Position numbers and translations under genes: made by a program. Below, in pieces: positions 42,226-50,996 of a stretch of DNA of 64,000 bases (within the stretch, counting starts at the first letter, position 1; each line of letters starts with the position of its first letter). Origin of the DNA: AC-32 sp963728765 (lineage in GTDB: Bacteria > Actinomycetota > Thermoleophilia > Gaiellales > Gaiellaceae); NCBI GenBank assembly GCA_963728765.1, contig CAVSKX010000001.1, forward strand, positions 186,001-250,000. The letters run 5' to 3'. Below the pieces are notes generated by a model. It was not told where the DNA came from and searched no databases. It was given only the letters and a program-made list of their open reading frames with translations.

Positions 42226-42312
42226 ATGAGGGCGAGGCCGGCCGCGCGAGGCAAGCAGATCGACGACCTAATCGGCGCCGCCCAGCAGATGTCTCACGAC
42301 TTCTACGACTAA
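42226..42312 (+). CDS. Possible 28-residue peptide
   Basis: ATG 42226 preceded by ACGGAG at close spacing; TAA at 42310. Basic N-terminus (MRARPAARGKQ) then IDDLIGAAQQMSHDFYD. An upstream in-frame stop bars extension. No family recognised; may be the relic of a longer gene. Confidence 0.3.
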   Translation: MRARPAARGKQIDDLIGAAQQMSHDFYD

Positions 42313-42528
42313 CGCGCCGCGGTGTGCGAAACCGTGGGCGCGACTCGGTCGTAACCAGTTTGACCCGTCTTCACGACGGGCAACTGCGGAAGAGTCGAAA
42401 AGGAGGCTCGTCGGAGACGCCTCCGGAACAGCATTTCCCGGTTCCGATCGTGGGGCTGCACGGCCTGCTCGCGGTGACCACGGTGGTACTCGTCTTCCTG
42501 ACCGCCGTCGGGGTCGGCGACAAGCGCG

Positions 42529-42838
42529 TCACTTCCCGAGCTCGAGCGGAACAGACGCCATGCCCGACTCGACCAGCTCGCCGACGAGCTCCGGCAGGCG
42601 GCGCGGGCCGAAGACCTCGCGTGAGCGCCGGAGCTCGTCGAGAGTCCACCACCGGATCTCGGCCACGTACTCGGCGGCGAGATCGAGCCTCGGCGCCGGC
42701 TGACTCGTCGCTCTCGCCCGCCTCGATACCGCCGCCGGGAGGCGCCCACGGGAACGGCTGGAAGTCGAAGTGCACGAGCAGGACGCGGTCGTCGGTGCCG
42801 AGAACGAGCGCGCGCACGCCCTGCCGCCACGGCTTCAC
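42529..42838 (-). pseudogene. Nudix hydrolase with internal deletion
   Basis: Begins at GTG 42838 (GTGA overlap with the Mug-type gene) and reads VKPWRQGVRALVLGTDD, HFDFQPFPWAPPGGGIEAGES, which is the first half of a Nudix box. The REXXEE core is missing. After ~10 codons another frame carries a normal Nudix C-terminus (LAAEYVAEIRWWTLDELRRS, PELVGELVESG) ending at TGA 42529. About 50-70 residues and the frame have been lost, so the catalytic site is destroyed. The remaining sequence to 42313 shows only a short hydrophobic plus-strand segment (VGLHGLLAVTTVVLVFLTA). Confidence 0.75.
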
Positions 42839-43383
42839 GCCGCGGCCTTCGCCAGCGCACGGAACCAGCGGAGCCGCTCCTTCCACGGCACCGCCGCGTT
42901 CGCGGGCGACGTCGACGGGAGGACGAACAGCCGACTATCGGCGAGCCGCCGCTCCTGCTCGCCGAGCTCCGGCCGCTCCCTGAACGCGCCGCGGTACGCC
43001 TCCTTCCCCACGAACGCGATCCACTGCGGCGACAGCTCCGTCGCGAGGCGCTCGAGCCGCTCGGCCGCCCCGGCGAAATCCGCGCTGCGGAGGTCGCCCG
43101 AGCCGCGAGTCGTGCGCGGCGCCGCGTTCGTCAGGCCGATCCCCTCCCGCAGCACGTCGAACTGCTCGGCCGGCTCGTACAGGCGCGACGTCAAGCCGGC
43201 GGCGTGCAGCAGCCGCCAGAAGTCGTTGCGCGGGTTCGCGAAGTGGGCCGCGGCCGCGGCGGAGACGAAGCCCGGGTTGATCCCGCAGAAGACCACGCGC
43301 AACCCCGGCCCGAGCACGTCGGGTACCGCAGATTCAGCGACAGCGGCGACGGGGGCGGCTCCGCGGCGAGCAGGGCCGCTCAT
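42835..43383 (-). CDS. mug: G/U mismatch-specific DNA glycosylase (Mug/TDG type)
   Basis: 182 aa. Uracil-DNA glycosylase superfamily 2: VVFCGINPGFVSA with the catalytic Asn, HFANPRNDFWRLLHAAG, GIGLTNAAPRTTRGSGDL, WIAFVGKEAYRGAF and LPSTSPANA near the C-terminus. Excises uracil or ethenocytosine opposite guanine. Coupled to the decayed Nudix gene, a nucleotide-sanitation partner that would have made functional sense. Confidence 0.9.
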   Translation of the reverse strand: MSGPARRGAAPVAAVAESAVPDVLGPGLRVVFCGINPGFVSAAAAAHFANPRNDFWRLLHAAGLTSRLYEPAEQFDVLREGIGLTNAAPRTTRGSGDLRSADFAGAAERLERLATELSPQWIAFVGKEAYRGAFRERPELGEQERRLADSRLFVLPSTSPANAAVPWKERLRWFRALAKAAA

Positions 43384-43449
43384 GTGCGAGCGACCGCGGC
43401 CGTCGGATGCCGATCACGCGGCGAGTGCGGCCCCAGTGCGCGCACGTCT

Positions 43450-43641
43450 TCAAGCAGCGAGCTCCGTCTCACGCGCGTCGAGCCGAACCTCGAAGAGGCG
43501 GCGCAGCTCCTCGCCCGTGATGCCTCCGAGCCCGAGCGCCGCGCGCTTCGGCTCGAGCCGAACGACCCGCACGGTCGTCTCGTCGACGCCGTAGCAGCGG
43601 AGGTAGCACTCCTCCTCGCTCAGCGGTCGCAGCCGGCGCAC
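43450..43641 (-). CDS. Small conserved-looking protein, unknown function
   Basis: 63 aa from GTG 43641. Contains LSEEECYLRCYG, TTVRVVRLEPKR and a C-terminal helix (GITGEELRRLFEVRL). Two cysteines in the first segment could bind metal. Codon use looks like real coding. Family not recognised by name. Confidence 0.6.
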   Translation of the reverse strand: MRRLRPLSEEECYLRCYGVDETTVRVVRLEPKRAALGLGGITGEELRRLFEVRLDARETELAA

Positions 43642-43677
43642 GGCCGGAGCCTAGGCGCAGCCCCGGACGACACACGA

Positions 43678-46239
43678 CTACTCGTACTGGAGGGCTTCGA
43701 GGACGTTCAGGCGGGCCGCTCTCCGCGCAGGGATCACGGCCGCGAGCACGCCGACGATGATCGCCGCGATGATGAAGTACACGAGCTGGATCCAGGGGAT
43801 CGTGAAGACAATGCCTTCGCCGCTCAGCGCCTGCGCAACCAACGCGGCCAGGAAGACCCCGACGATCAACCCGAGCGTCGCGCCCATCAGCGAGGTGACG
43901 ATGCTCTCGTAGCGGATCATCATCCGCACCTGCCGCCTCGTCATGCCGACCGCGCGCAGCATCCCGAGCTCGCGGGTGCGCTCGAAGATCGTCAGCACCA
44001 GCGTGTTGATGATCCCGACTAGGCTGACGATCACCGCCAGCGCAAGCAGCGCGTAGAGCAGGTTGACGATCTTCTTGACGGGGGCGAGGAAGTTCGTCGT
44101 GAACTCGTCGCGCGTCTGCACCTTCGCGTCGGCGAAAGCGGCGACGTCGTCCTCGAGCGTAGCGGTGTTCGCGTCGCTGACCCCATCCGGCGTGTTGACC
44201 AACACCATCAGGTCCCTCGGCCGCGGGACCTCCTTGTCGAACAGTTGCGTCGAGATGGTCGCGTCGCCGAACGGCGAGCCGCCGTTGGGCTCCTTGAACG
44301 TCCCGATCAGCCGGACGGTCCTGCGCTGGCCGCTCGGGAACTCGAGATTCATCGTCGAGCCGACCTTCAGATCGTGATTCTTCGCGAAGTCGGTGCTCGT
44401 GAAGAAGCCGTCCTTCCCGAGCTTCGAGGGAACCGAGGGGCCGCCGGTCCTCCAGTCGATCTTTACGCCCGTCGCGATGTTGGGCTCGACACCCGAGATG
44501 TCGTGGTCGCTGCCGAGGAAATGGCCGGAGCCGGCACGGATCGGCGTTACGTCGCTCACGCCAGGCTTGCCGACGAGCGACTTGCCCGCCGCGACGTCGA
44601 TCGGCGTGAACGTGTTCGTCGCGGTGATCGCGTAGTCGGCGATGAAGAGCTCGTCCACGGCGTCCTCGAACGACTTGAAGACGCCGGCGCTGAAGATCGC
44701 CACGAAGGTGACCAGCGCGAGGCCGATCATGAGGGCGGAGGCCGTCGAGGCGGTGCGCGTGGGGTTTCGGGTCGCGTTGTCGCGCGCGAGGATCCCCGGC
44801 GCGCCGCCGATCGACCGGGCCGGCGCGCCGAGCACGGCGGCGAGCGGTCGCACCACGCGCGCGGCGTTCATCGAGACGCCGAAGAAGAGCAGGATCACGC
44901 CGACGCCGAGCGCCAGCAGGCGCGGGCGGGTCGCGATCCCGCTGCCGAGCGTGCCGAGCGAGACCAGCGCGACGGCGATCGCCAGGATGACGAACGCGGT
45001 GACGGGGCCGTACTTGGCGAAGCGTGAGACCGGCAGCACCGAGCCCTCGCGCACGGCCGCGATCGGCGGCACGCGGGTCGCGCGGCGCGCCGGGCGAATG
45101 CTGGCAACCAGCGTGACGATCGTGCCCACGAGCAGCGAGACGATCACGGTCCGCGTGGCGAACACGGTCTGGCCCTGCGGCAGGTCGATCCCGAAGGTGA
45201 CGAACAGCTTGTTGAGCCCCTTCGCGAGGGCGAGGCCGAGGAAGAGCCCGATCACCGAGCCGACGACGCCGATGACGAAGGCTTCGATCACCACCGACCA
45301 CAGGACCTGTCGGCGCGAGGCGCCGAGCGTCCGCAGCGTCGCGAACTCGCGCATTCGCTGCGCGATCGTAATCGACAACGTGTTCGCGATCACGAAGGCG
45401 CCGACGAAGAGCGCGATCCCCGCGAACGCGAGCAGGATGTACTGCAGGAACGCGATGTCGAACTGCTTCTTGTCCTCCTTCACCTGCGCGTTCGCGTCGC
45501 GCACCACGGCCGTCGGCGGCAGCAGCGGCTGTATTTGGGAGATCAGCTTCTCGGGCGAGACCCCCGGCTTCGACTTGATGCGGATGATGTCGAGCTGACC
45601 CTGCTTCGCAAAGAACTTCTGCGCGGTCGGGAGATCGAACAGCGCGAAGGTCGCGCCGCCGATGGAGCCGACGCCGCTGAGCTCGGCGATTCCCGACACG
45701 CGGAAAATGCGCTGAGGCCCGACGGCCTGGATCCGGATCGGGTCACCGACCGCGAAGCCCTCGTTTGCTGTGGACGCCTTGTCGATCGCCACCTGGTCGG
45801 GGCCCTTTGGCCACGAGCCCTCGGTGAGCTGAGTCGGGTTGAACTCCTGGTAGCGCGGGTCGACCGAAAAGCCGAGCGACGGCGCACCGCCGGTGTCGAC
45901 CACTTTTCCGTCCTTGCCGATCAGCTTGACGTTGTCGCTCTGGACGGCCCCGGCCGCAGCCTCGACGTCCGGCAGCGCCCTGACCTTCGTCAGGACGTTC
46001 TGCGGGAAGGTCGGCGTCTCGACGCCGTTGCCGTTCGTGTTCTTGAACGCGGCCTCCCCGCTGATCACCACGTCCGCGTTCTTGTACGAGTTCGTGACGA
46101 TCGTGTTGAAGCCGTTGTTGATCGTGTCCGTGAGGATGTAGGTGCCGCTGATCATCGCGACGCCGAGGACGATCGCGATGGCCGTCAGCAGCGCGCGGAC
46201 CTTGCGGCCCGCGATTCCTTTCAGGGCTACCGTCAGCAT
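43678..46239 (-). CDS. ABC transporter permease with two FtsX domains
   Basis: 853 aa. N-terminal membrane anchor (VRALLTAIAIVLGVAMISGTY), a large extracytoplasmic MacB-type domain (~50-230), FtsX domain 1 (~255-380: FAGIALFVGAFVIANTLSITIAQRMREFATLRTLGASRRQV in segments), a second extracytoplasmic domain (~495-705) and FtsX domain 2 (~715-845: LVGIINTLVLTIFERTRELGMLRAVGMTRRQV in segments). Exports or mechanotransmits rather than imports. ATG 46239 overlaps the ATPase stop (TGATG). Function likely lipoprotein, lipid or peptide export. Confidence 0.92.
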   Translation of the reverse strand: MLTVALKGIAGRKVRALLTAIAIVLGVAMISGTYILTDTINNGFNTIVTNSYKNADVVISGEAAFKNTNGNGVETPTFPQNVLTKVRALPDVEAAAGAVQSDNVKLIGKDGKVVDTGGAPSLGFSVDPRYQEFNPTQLTEGSWPKGPDQVAIDKASTANEGFAVGDPIRIQAVGPQRIFRVSGIAELSGVGSIGGATFALFDLPTAQKFFAKQGQLDIIRIKSKPGVSPEKLISQIQPLLPPTAVVRDANAQVKEDKKQFDIAFLQYILLAFAGIALFVGAFVIANTLSITIAQRMREFATLRTLGASRRQVLWSVVIEAFVIGVVGSVIGLFLGLALAKGLNKLFVTFGIDLPQGQTVFATRTVIVSLLVGTIVTLVASIRPARRATRVPPIAAVREGSVLPVSRFAKYGPVTAFVILAIAVALVSLGTLGSGIATRPRLLALGVGVILLFFGVSMNAARVVRPLAAVLGAPARSIGGAPGILARDNATRNPTRTASTASALMIGLALVTFVAIFSAGVFKSFEDAVDELFIADYAITATNTFTPIDVAAGKSLVGKPGVSDVTPIRAGSGHFLGSDHDISGVEPNIATGVKIDWRTGGPSVPSKLGKDGFFTSTDFAKNHDLKVGSTMNLEFPSGQRRTVRLIGTFKEPNGGSPFGDATISTQLFDKEVPRPRDLMVLVNTPDGVSDANTATLEDDVAAFADAKVQTRDEFTTNFLAPVKKIVNLLYALLALAVIVSLVGIINTLVLTIFERTRELGMLRAVGMTRRQVRMMIRYESIVTSLMGATLGLIVGVFLAALVAQALSGEGIVFTIPWIQLVYFIIAAIIVGVLAAVIPARRAARLNVLEALQYE

Positions 46240-47012
46240 CAGCCGACGCTGAGCTCGTCCATCGCCGCCATCACCGTGCTCGCCTCGGAGCGAGGCATGT
46301 CACGGACGATCAGCCCGTCGGCGAGGAACAGGATCCGGTCGGCGATCGCCGCGGCGCGCGGGTCGTGCGTGACCATCACGCTCGTCTGGTTCAGCTCCTC
46401 GACCGACGATCGCAGCAGCTCCAGGATCTCGGCGCCGGTCTTGGAGTCGAGGTTCCCGGTCGGCTCGTCGGCGAAGACCACGGTCGGCCGCGAGATCAGC
46501 GCTCGCGCAATGGCGACGCGCTGCTGCTGGCCGCCAGAGAGCTCGGCGGGCCGATGCTCGCGGCGGTCGTCGAGGCCGACCTTCTTCAGCAGTTCCTCGC
46601 GCCACTCGCGCTCTGGCTTCTCGCCCGCGATCGTGAGCGGCAGAACGACGTTCTCCTCTGCGGTCAGCATCGGGAGCAGGTTGAAGAACTGAAAGACGAA
46701 CCCGATGTGCTCGCGGCGCAGCTTTGTGATCTCCGTGTCGTTGAGCTCGCCCAGCTTCGTGCCGGCGATCCAGACCGCGCCGGACGTCGGCCGGTCGAGA
46801 GCGGCCAGGATGTGCATCAGCGTCGACTTGCCGGAGCCAGAGGGCCCCATGACGGCCGTCAGCTTGCCCTGCTCGACCTCCAGCGAGACGCCGCGCAGGG
46901 CGTCCACGGCGGTATCGCCCTCGCCGTAGCGGCGGGTGATGTCCTGTGCCGCGACGACGGCGCTCGGAGCGCGTTCGGCGACGTCCGCGGCAGGCACGGC
47001 AGCGGCTTCCAT
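46239..47012 (-). CDS. ABC transporter ATP-binding protein (LolD/MacB class)
   Basis: 257 aa from ATG 47012. Walker A GPSGSGKS, Q-loop FVFQFFNLLP, signature LSGGQQQRVAIARAL, Walker B VVFADEPTGNLD, switch VTHDPRAA. The LNDTEITKLRREHIGFVFQ region is typical of partners of FtsX-type permeases. Powers the permease encoded immediately downstream. Upstream ORF extension on this strand belongs to no gene. Confidence 0.94.
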   Translation of the reverse strand: MEAAAVPAADVAERAPSAVVAAQDITRRYGEGDTAVDALRGVSLEVEQGKLTAVMGPSGSGKSTLMHILAALDRPTSGAVWIAGTKLGELNDTEITKLRREHIGFVFQFFNLLPMLTAEENVVLPLTIAGEKPEREWREELLKKVGLDDRREHRPAELSGGQQQRVAIARALISRPTVVFADEPTGNLDSKTGAEILELLRSSVEELNQTSVMVTHDPRAAAIADRILFLADGLIVRDMPRSEASTVMAAMDELSVG

Positions 47013-47108
47013 CTCATTCCCCCTCGGTCTCGGAACCCGGTTTCGGACCAGTGTCGCACCTACGGTAGCGAGGAACAACGCGGCAGATGTTCGGATACCG
47101 TTTCGCCG

Positions 47109-48269
47109 GTGAGCGTTGTTGCACTCGACGTGGCGGCGGCGCGGGCTCGTTTCTCGGCCCTGTCGCGCGACCTCGTCTTCTTCGACGGGCCCGGTGGATC
47201 GCAGGTTCCCGACGAAGTGATCGACGCGATCGCGACCTACCTGCGGGAGTCCAACGCGAACGTCAGCGGTCCCTACGAGACCAGCCGCCGCACGGAGATG
47301 CTGGTCGACGAGGCCCGAGAGGCGGGAGGCGCGTTCCTCGGCTGCGCGGCCGAAGAGCTCGTGTTCGGGGCGAACATGACGACGCTGAACTTCACGCTCA
47401 CGCGCACCGTCGGCCGGACGTTCCAGGCCGGCGACGAGATCGTCGTGACGCAGCTCGACCACGACGGCAACGTCTCCCCCTGGCTCGAGCTCGCTCGCGA
47501 CCTGGATCTCGTCGTGCGGTTCGCGGAGATCCACGACGACACGACCCTCGACCTCGACTCGCTCGCCGCGCAGCTTTCCGAGCGGACGCGCGTGGTCGCC
47601 TTCCCCTGGGCCTCGAACGCCGTGGGCACGCTGGTGGACGTGGCGCGCGTGGCCGAGCTGGCGCACGAGGCGGGCGCGCTCGCGTGGGTCGACGCCGTGC
47701 ACTACGCGCCGCACGGGCCGATCGACGTCGCCGCCACGGGCGTGGATGTGCTGCTCTGCTCGCCGTACAAGTACTTCGGGCCTCACCTCGGAGTTGCGTT
47801 CGCGCAGCGTGAGCTCCTCGAGCGCTGGCGGCCCTACAAGGTGCGTCCCGCCGCCGACGAGCCGCTCGGCCACCGGTTCGAGACCGGGACGCTGCCCCAC
47901 GAGCTGCTCGCAGGGTTCGTCGCGGCCGTGCGCTACATCGAGTCGATCGGCTTCGACGAGATCCTCACGCACGAGCGCGGGCTCGGTGAGCGCTTCCTTG
48001 CGGGGTTCCCCGAGAACTGCCGCCTCTACGGGCTGCAGACGATGGACGGCCGCGTGCCGACCTTCTGCTTCGACGTCGACGGCATCAGCGCCGAGGACGC
48101 GGCGACGCGCCTGGGCGAGCGAGACATCGCCGTCTGGCACGGCAACTACTACGCGGTGGAGGTCATGAAGCGGCTCGGGCTCCCGGACGGGGCCGTGCGG
48201 GCAGGCTTCCTCCACTACAACACCGCCGACGAAGTCGACAGCCTGCTCGCGGCGCTCGCCGCGCTCTAG
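47109..48269 (+). CDS. Cysteine desulfurase-like PLP enzyme (class V aminotransferase)
   Basis: 386 aa from GTG 47109. Fold-type I PLP enzyme: FFDGPGGSQVP start, NANVSGPYETS, GANMTTLNFTLTR, LDHDGNVSPWLELA, WASNAVGTLVDVA, DAVHYAPHGPIDV, and the PLP-binding K221 in CSPYKYFGPHLGV. RFETGTLPHELLAG follows. It belongs to the cysteine-desulfurase-like subgroup distinct from IscS/SufS; no Fe-S assembly genes are adjacent. The substrate may be cysteine or another amino acid. Divergent from the ABC operon. Confidence 0.88.
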   Translation: MSVVALDVAAARARFSALSRDLVFFDGPGGSQVPDEVIDAIATYLRESNANVSGPYETSRRTEMLVDEAREAGGAFLGCAAEELVFGANMTTLNFTLTRTVGRTFQAGDEIVVTQLDHDGNVSPWLELARDLDLVVRFAEIHDDTTLDLDSLAAQLSERTRVVAFPWASNAVGTLVDVARVAELAHEAGALAWVDAVHYAPHGPIDVAATGVDVLLCSPYKYFGPHLGVAFAQRELLERWRPYKVRPAADEPLGHRFETGTLPHELLAGFVAAVRYIESIGFDEILTHERGLGERFLAGFPENCRLYGLQTMDGRVPTFCFDVDGISAEDAATRLGERDIAVWHGNYYAVEVMKRLGLPDGAVRAGFLHYNTADEVDSLLAALAAL

Positions 48270-48661
48270 ATCGCGCTCAGGAGGGTGAGCAGCGTGTGCC
48301 CGGCCGGCCCCAGCAGCGTGCCGAGCCGCTGGAGCGATTCCACGACGGCCGCACCGCCACCGACGAGCGCTCCTGCGTCGCGAAGCACGGTTGTGGCCTT
48401 CTCCAGGCGGCCGGCGATGCCGCCGGCGTCCGGCGCGTCGACGTCGGCCGCTGCCTCGGCACCGGCCAGCTCTTCCTCGACGGCCTGGCGCTGGTCCGCC
48501 GGGAGCTCGAGCCGCCCGACCTCCGTCGCGAGCTGCGAGAGCTCACCGCGCAGCTCGACGACGAGCGACCCCGCGGAGATGAAGTTCCCTTCGACCACCA
48601 TGTCCCCGCCGACGTTCTGAATCGTCGCCGCCTGCTGGTCGCGGATGTTGAACGTCGTCAT
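48266..48661 (-). CDS. Small NVGG-motif protein with helical tail
   Basis: 131 aa from ATG 48661, ATGA overlap with the upstream gene. Residues 8-20 read DQQAATIQNVGGD, shared with the neighbour; a short beta stretch (MVVEGNFISAGS) follows. Residues ~35-65 form a helix with heptads (VVELRGELSQLATEVGRLEL), then an acidic linker, and a hydrophobic C-terminal helix (RLEKATTVLRDAGALVGGGAAVVESL). Tail helices of this style occur in predicted bacterial conflict and signalling adaptors; that comparison is from memory. Convergent overlap with the PLP-enzyme gene. Confidence 0.72.
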   Translation of the reverse strand: MTTFNIRDQQAATIQNVGGDMVVEGNFISAGSLVVELRGELSQLATEVGRLELPADQRQAVEEELAGAEAAADVDAPDAGGIAGRLEKATTVLRDAGALVGGGAAVVESLQRLGTLLGPAGHTLLTLLSAI

Positions 48662-49056
48662 CCTGCACCTTCCGAGCGGCCGAAGAGACGCAGCGCGAGG
48701 CGAGGCACCACGACCCCGACGAACATCAGGCCGAGCCCGACCTTCCAGGGCCCGTCGACGTAGTTCGGGTAGGGAGGGGAGAGCGTGTGCGCCTGCTGCG
48801 CGTCGAGCACGTTGTCGACGGTCGCCCAGATCGTCAGCCCGAGCAGGAGCACGCCGGTCCAGAAGAGCAGCAGCCCGAGGGCCGCGGCCAAGCGCTCCTC
48901 GCGCGTCAGCGCCCGCGTCGATCCGCCAGGGAGGACGATCGACTTCCCGGGCAGGAAGATGTTCTGGTTGCCGCCGACGTTGTTGATCGTGTCAGCGTGC
49001 TGATCGTCGAGGTCGAAGCGCGCTCCCGGATCGTCTCCGTGTGGGAATGTGCTCAT
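48658..49056 (-). CDS. Small two-helix membrane protein with the same NVGG motif
   Basis: 132 aa from ATG 49056. Residues 18-30 read DQHADTINNVGGN, followed by QNIFLPGKSIVLPGG, a short beta-forming stretch. Membrane helices at ~57-80 and ~104-122, with a 24-residue loop (TLSPPYPNYVDGPW) between. The N-terminus should face the cytoplasm. Overlaps the second NVGG gene (ATGA), so the pair is co-translated: one membrane-bound, one soluble. Function unknown. Confidence 0.75.
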   Translation of the reverse strand: MSTFPHGDDPGARFDLDDQHADTINNVGGNQNIFLPGKSIVLPGGSTRALTREERLAAALGLLLFWTGVLLLGLTIWATVDNVLDAQQAHTLSPPYPNYVDGPWKVGLGLMFVGVVVPRLALRLFGRSEGAG

Positions 49057-49105
49057 GCGTACGAGACGCGTGGGCAAGCGCGTCTCTTCCCCAGGCGGCG
49101 TCGGG

Positions 49106-49843
49106 CTAGGACGTCGGCTCGCGCAGGGCTTCGGCGACCGCGGGCTCGGGCGCGGCGGCCTCGGCGCCTCGCACGACCCCGGCGTGAATCGCCCAGGCGA
49201 TGGCTGCGCCGAGCGGCGGAGCGATGAAGTAGATCCAGACCCCGGTCCAGACGTTGCCCACCAGATCGGGGCCGAACGTGCGGGCCGGGTTCACCGACGA
49301 GCCGCTGAACGGGATCGCCGCCGTGTGAACCGCGAGCAGCGTCAAGGGGATCGCGATCAGCGCGCTGCTGCCGAAGCGCTCGCTGCGACTCGCCTGCAGG
49401 ATCACGAGGACGAAGATCGCCGTGAAGACGAACTCGATCACGAAGGCCGTGCCGTCTCCGGCCGTGGGCGTGGTCGTCGTCGAGGCGACGTCGTCCTGGT
49501 TCGTCGCGAGCAGCAGGACCAGGGCCGCGAGGATCCCGCCGAGGAACTGCGCGATCCAGTAGGCGACGAGATCGTTCGCCTCGAGGCGCCGGTCGAGGAA
49601 GAGCGCGAGCGAGACCGCGGGGTTGTAGTGGCCGCCCGAGACCTCCCCGAACGCGTAGAGGCCGGCGAGCAGCGCGAGGCCGAATGCGAACGGCACGACC
49701 ACCAGCACAGGCGCATCCGCCCGGCCCGAGGCGACGATCGCGGTCGTGCCACCGAACACCAGCACGAAGGTGCCGAGCATCTCGGCGGCGTACCTGCGCC
49801 AGTTGGCGGCCATCTGGTCCTGGCTTGCACGGCGTCGAGGCAT
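49106..49843 (-). CDS. Aquaporin/glycerol facilitator (MIP family)
   Basis: 245 aa from ATG 49843 (MPRRR start). Six helices with two half-helix NPA motifs: GGHYNPAVSLALF and GSSVNPARTFGPDL. The selectivity filter Arg follows the second NPA; neighbouring residues favour a water-type channel (aquaporin Z-like) over glycerol. Starts head-to-head with an L,D-transpeptidase fragment. Confidence 0.92.
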   Translation of the reverse strand: MPRRRASQDQMAANWRRYAAEMLGTFVLVFGGTTAIVASGRADAPVLVVVPFAFGLALLAGLYAFGEVSGGHYNPAVSLALFLDRRLEANDLVAYWIAQFLGGILAALVLLLATNQDDVASTTTTPTAGDGTAFVIEFVFTAIFVLVILQASRSERFGSSALIAIPLTLLAVHTAAIPFSGSSVNPARTFGPDLVGNVWTGVWIYFIAPPLGAAIAWAIHAGVVRGAEAAAPEPAVAEALREPTS

Positions 49844-49991
49844 GGCGGCGGTTGCGATCTTCGACGCTCGGTACTCCTCTGTCAACGTCCGGCCGCAGAG
49901 GGTCTCGCACGGCTGCATCCGGCTCCGCAACGGTGACATCGTGTGGCTGGCGAGGCTGTTTCCACTCGGCACACCGTTCGACGTGACCTAG
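49842..49991 (+). pseudogene. L,D-transpeptidase (YkuD) C-terminal remnant
   Basis: Forty-nine codons ending at TAG 49989-49991 contain VSHGCIRLRNGDIVWLARLFPLGTP, the catalytic SHGC-R motif and C-terminal strand of YkuD domains (shown here as one motif with key residues Ser-His-Gly-Cys). The upstream ~100 residues of the domain are absent; preceding DNA is the aquaporin gene on the other strand. The enzyme crosslinks peptidoglycan; this copy cannot fold. Points to a deletion or rearrangement next to the aquaporin gene. Confidence 0.75.
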
Positions 49992-50027
49992 GCGGCGGGC
50001 AGTGACCCGCGCATAGGCTGCCCGGTC

Positions 50028-50996
50028 ATGAAGCTGCTCGTTCTCGGCGGGACGAGGTTCCTCGGCCGTGCCGCGGTCGAGGCCGCGCTCGCGCGTGGGC
50101 ACGAGGTCACGCTCTTCAACCGCGGCGAGACGAATCCCGAGCTCTTCCCCGAGGCGGAGAAGCTCCGCGGCGATCGGACCGGCGACCTGAGCGCGTTGGA
50201 CGGCCGTGAGTGGGACGCCGTGCTCGACCCGTCCGGCTTCCTTCCCGCCGTCGTGCGCGCGTCAGCGGAGGCGCTCAGCGACCAGGCCGGCCACTACCTC
50301 TTCATCTCGAGCGTCTCTGCTTACGCGAGCCTTGCCGGCCCGAACGACGAGGACAGCCCGGTCGCGGAGCTCGGCGACCTGCCCGACGACCGGATGCTCG
50401 AGGACTACTCGAACTACGGCCCGCTGAAGGTGCTGTGCGAGCGCGCGGCCGCGGAGGCGTTCGGCGACCGCCACGCAATCGTGCGGCCCGGCCTGATCGT
50501 CGGCGCGCACGACCAGACGGGCCGCTTCACCTACTGGCCCCACCGGATCGCGCGCGGTGGCGAGGTGCTCGCGCCCGCACCACCGGAGCGCGTTGTCCAG
50601 TTCATCGACGTGCGCGACCTCGGACAGTGGCTCGTCGACCTCTGCGAGCGACAGGCCACCGGCACCTACAACGCAACGCATCCCGGCCGCAGCTGGGGCG
50701 AGGTGCTGGAAATGTGCCGCGAGGTGGCGGGCAGCGACGTGACCTTCAGGTGGGTTCCGGACAGCCTCCTCGTCGAGCACGAGGTCGGCGAGTGGATGGA
50801 GCTGCCGATGTGGGTCACGCCGGGCGACGACGCGGGAATTCACGAGGCGGACGTCTCGCGCGCGGTCGCCGCCGGGCTGACGTTCCGGCCGCTCGAGGAG
50901 ACCGTGCGCGACACCCTCGACCTCGCCGGGACGACCCCGGAAGCCGGCCTCACCCAGGAGCGCGAGGCCGAACTGCTCGCCGCAGCTCAGTCGTAG
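50028..50996 (+). CDS. NAD-dependent epimerase/dehydratase-type extended SDR
   Basis: 322 aa. N-terminal LVLGGTRFLGRAAVEAAL is the atypical GGTxFLG nucleotide loop. DPSGFLPAVV, YLFISSVSAYA with the catalytic Ser, DYSNYGPLKVLCE with Tyr and Lys, and RPGLIVGAHDQTGRFTYW follow; C-terminal substrate domain from ~190. Similar to reductases acting on isoflavonoid-like or sugar nucleotides; no specific substrate assigned. Converges with and overlaps the SIS gene by 10 bp. Confidence 0.88.
   Translation: MKLLVLGGTRFLGRAAVEAALARGHEVTLFNRGETNPELFPEAEKLRGDRTGDLSALDGREWDAVLDPSGFLPAVVRASAEALSDQAGHYLFISSVSAYASLAGPNDEDSPVAELGDLPDDRMLEDYSNYGPLKVLCERAAAEAFGDRHAIVRPGLIVGAHDQTGRFTYWPHRIARGGEVLAPAPPERVVQFIDVRDLGQWLVDLCERQATGTYNATHPGRSWGEVLEMCREVAGSDVTFRWVPDSLLVEHEVGEWMELPMWVTPGDDAGIHEADVSRAVAAGLTFRPLEETVRDTLDLAGTTPEAGLTQEREAELLAAAQS

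Noticed and set aside
42226..42312. Treating the 28-codon ORF as a firm gene
   Set aside because: Short, no family, and close to decayed sequence; kept only as low confidence.
47013..48215. Upstream extension of the ABC ATPase frame on the minus strand
   Set aside because: It lies opposite the PLP-enzyme gene and shows no domain; ATG 47012 gives a normal-length ATPase.
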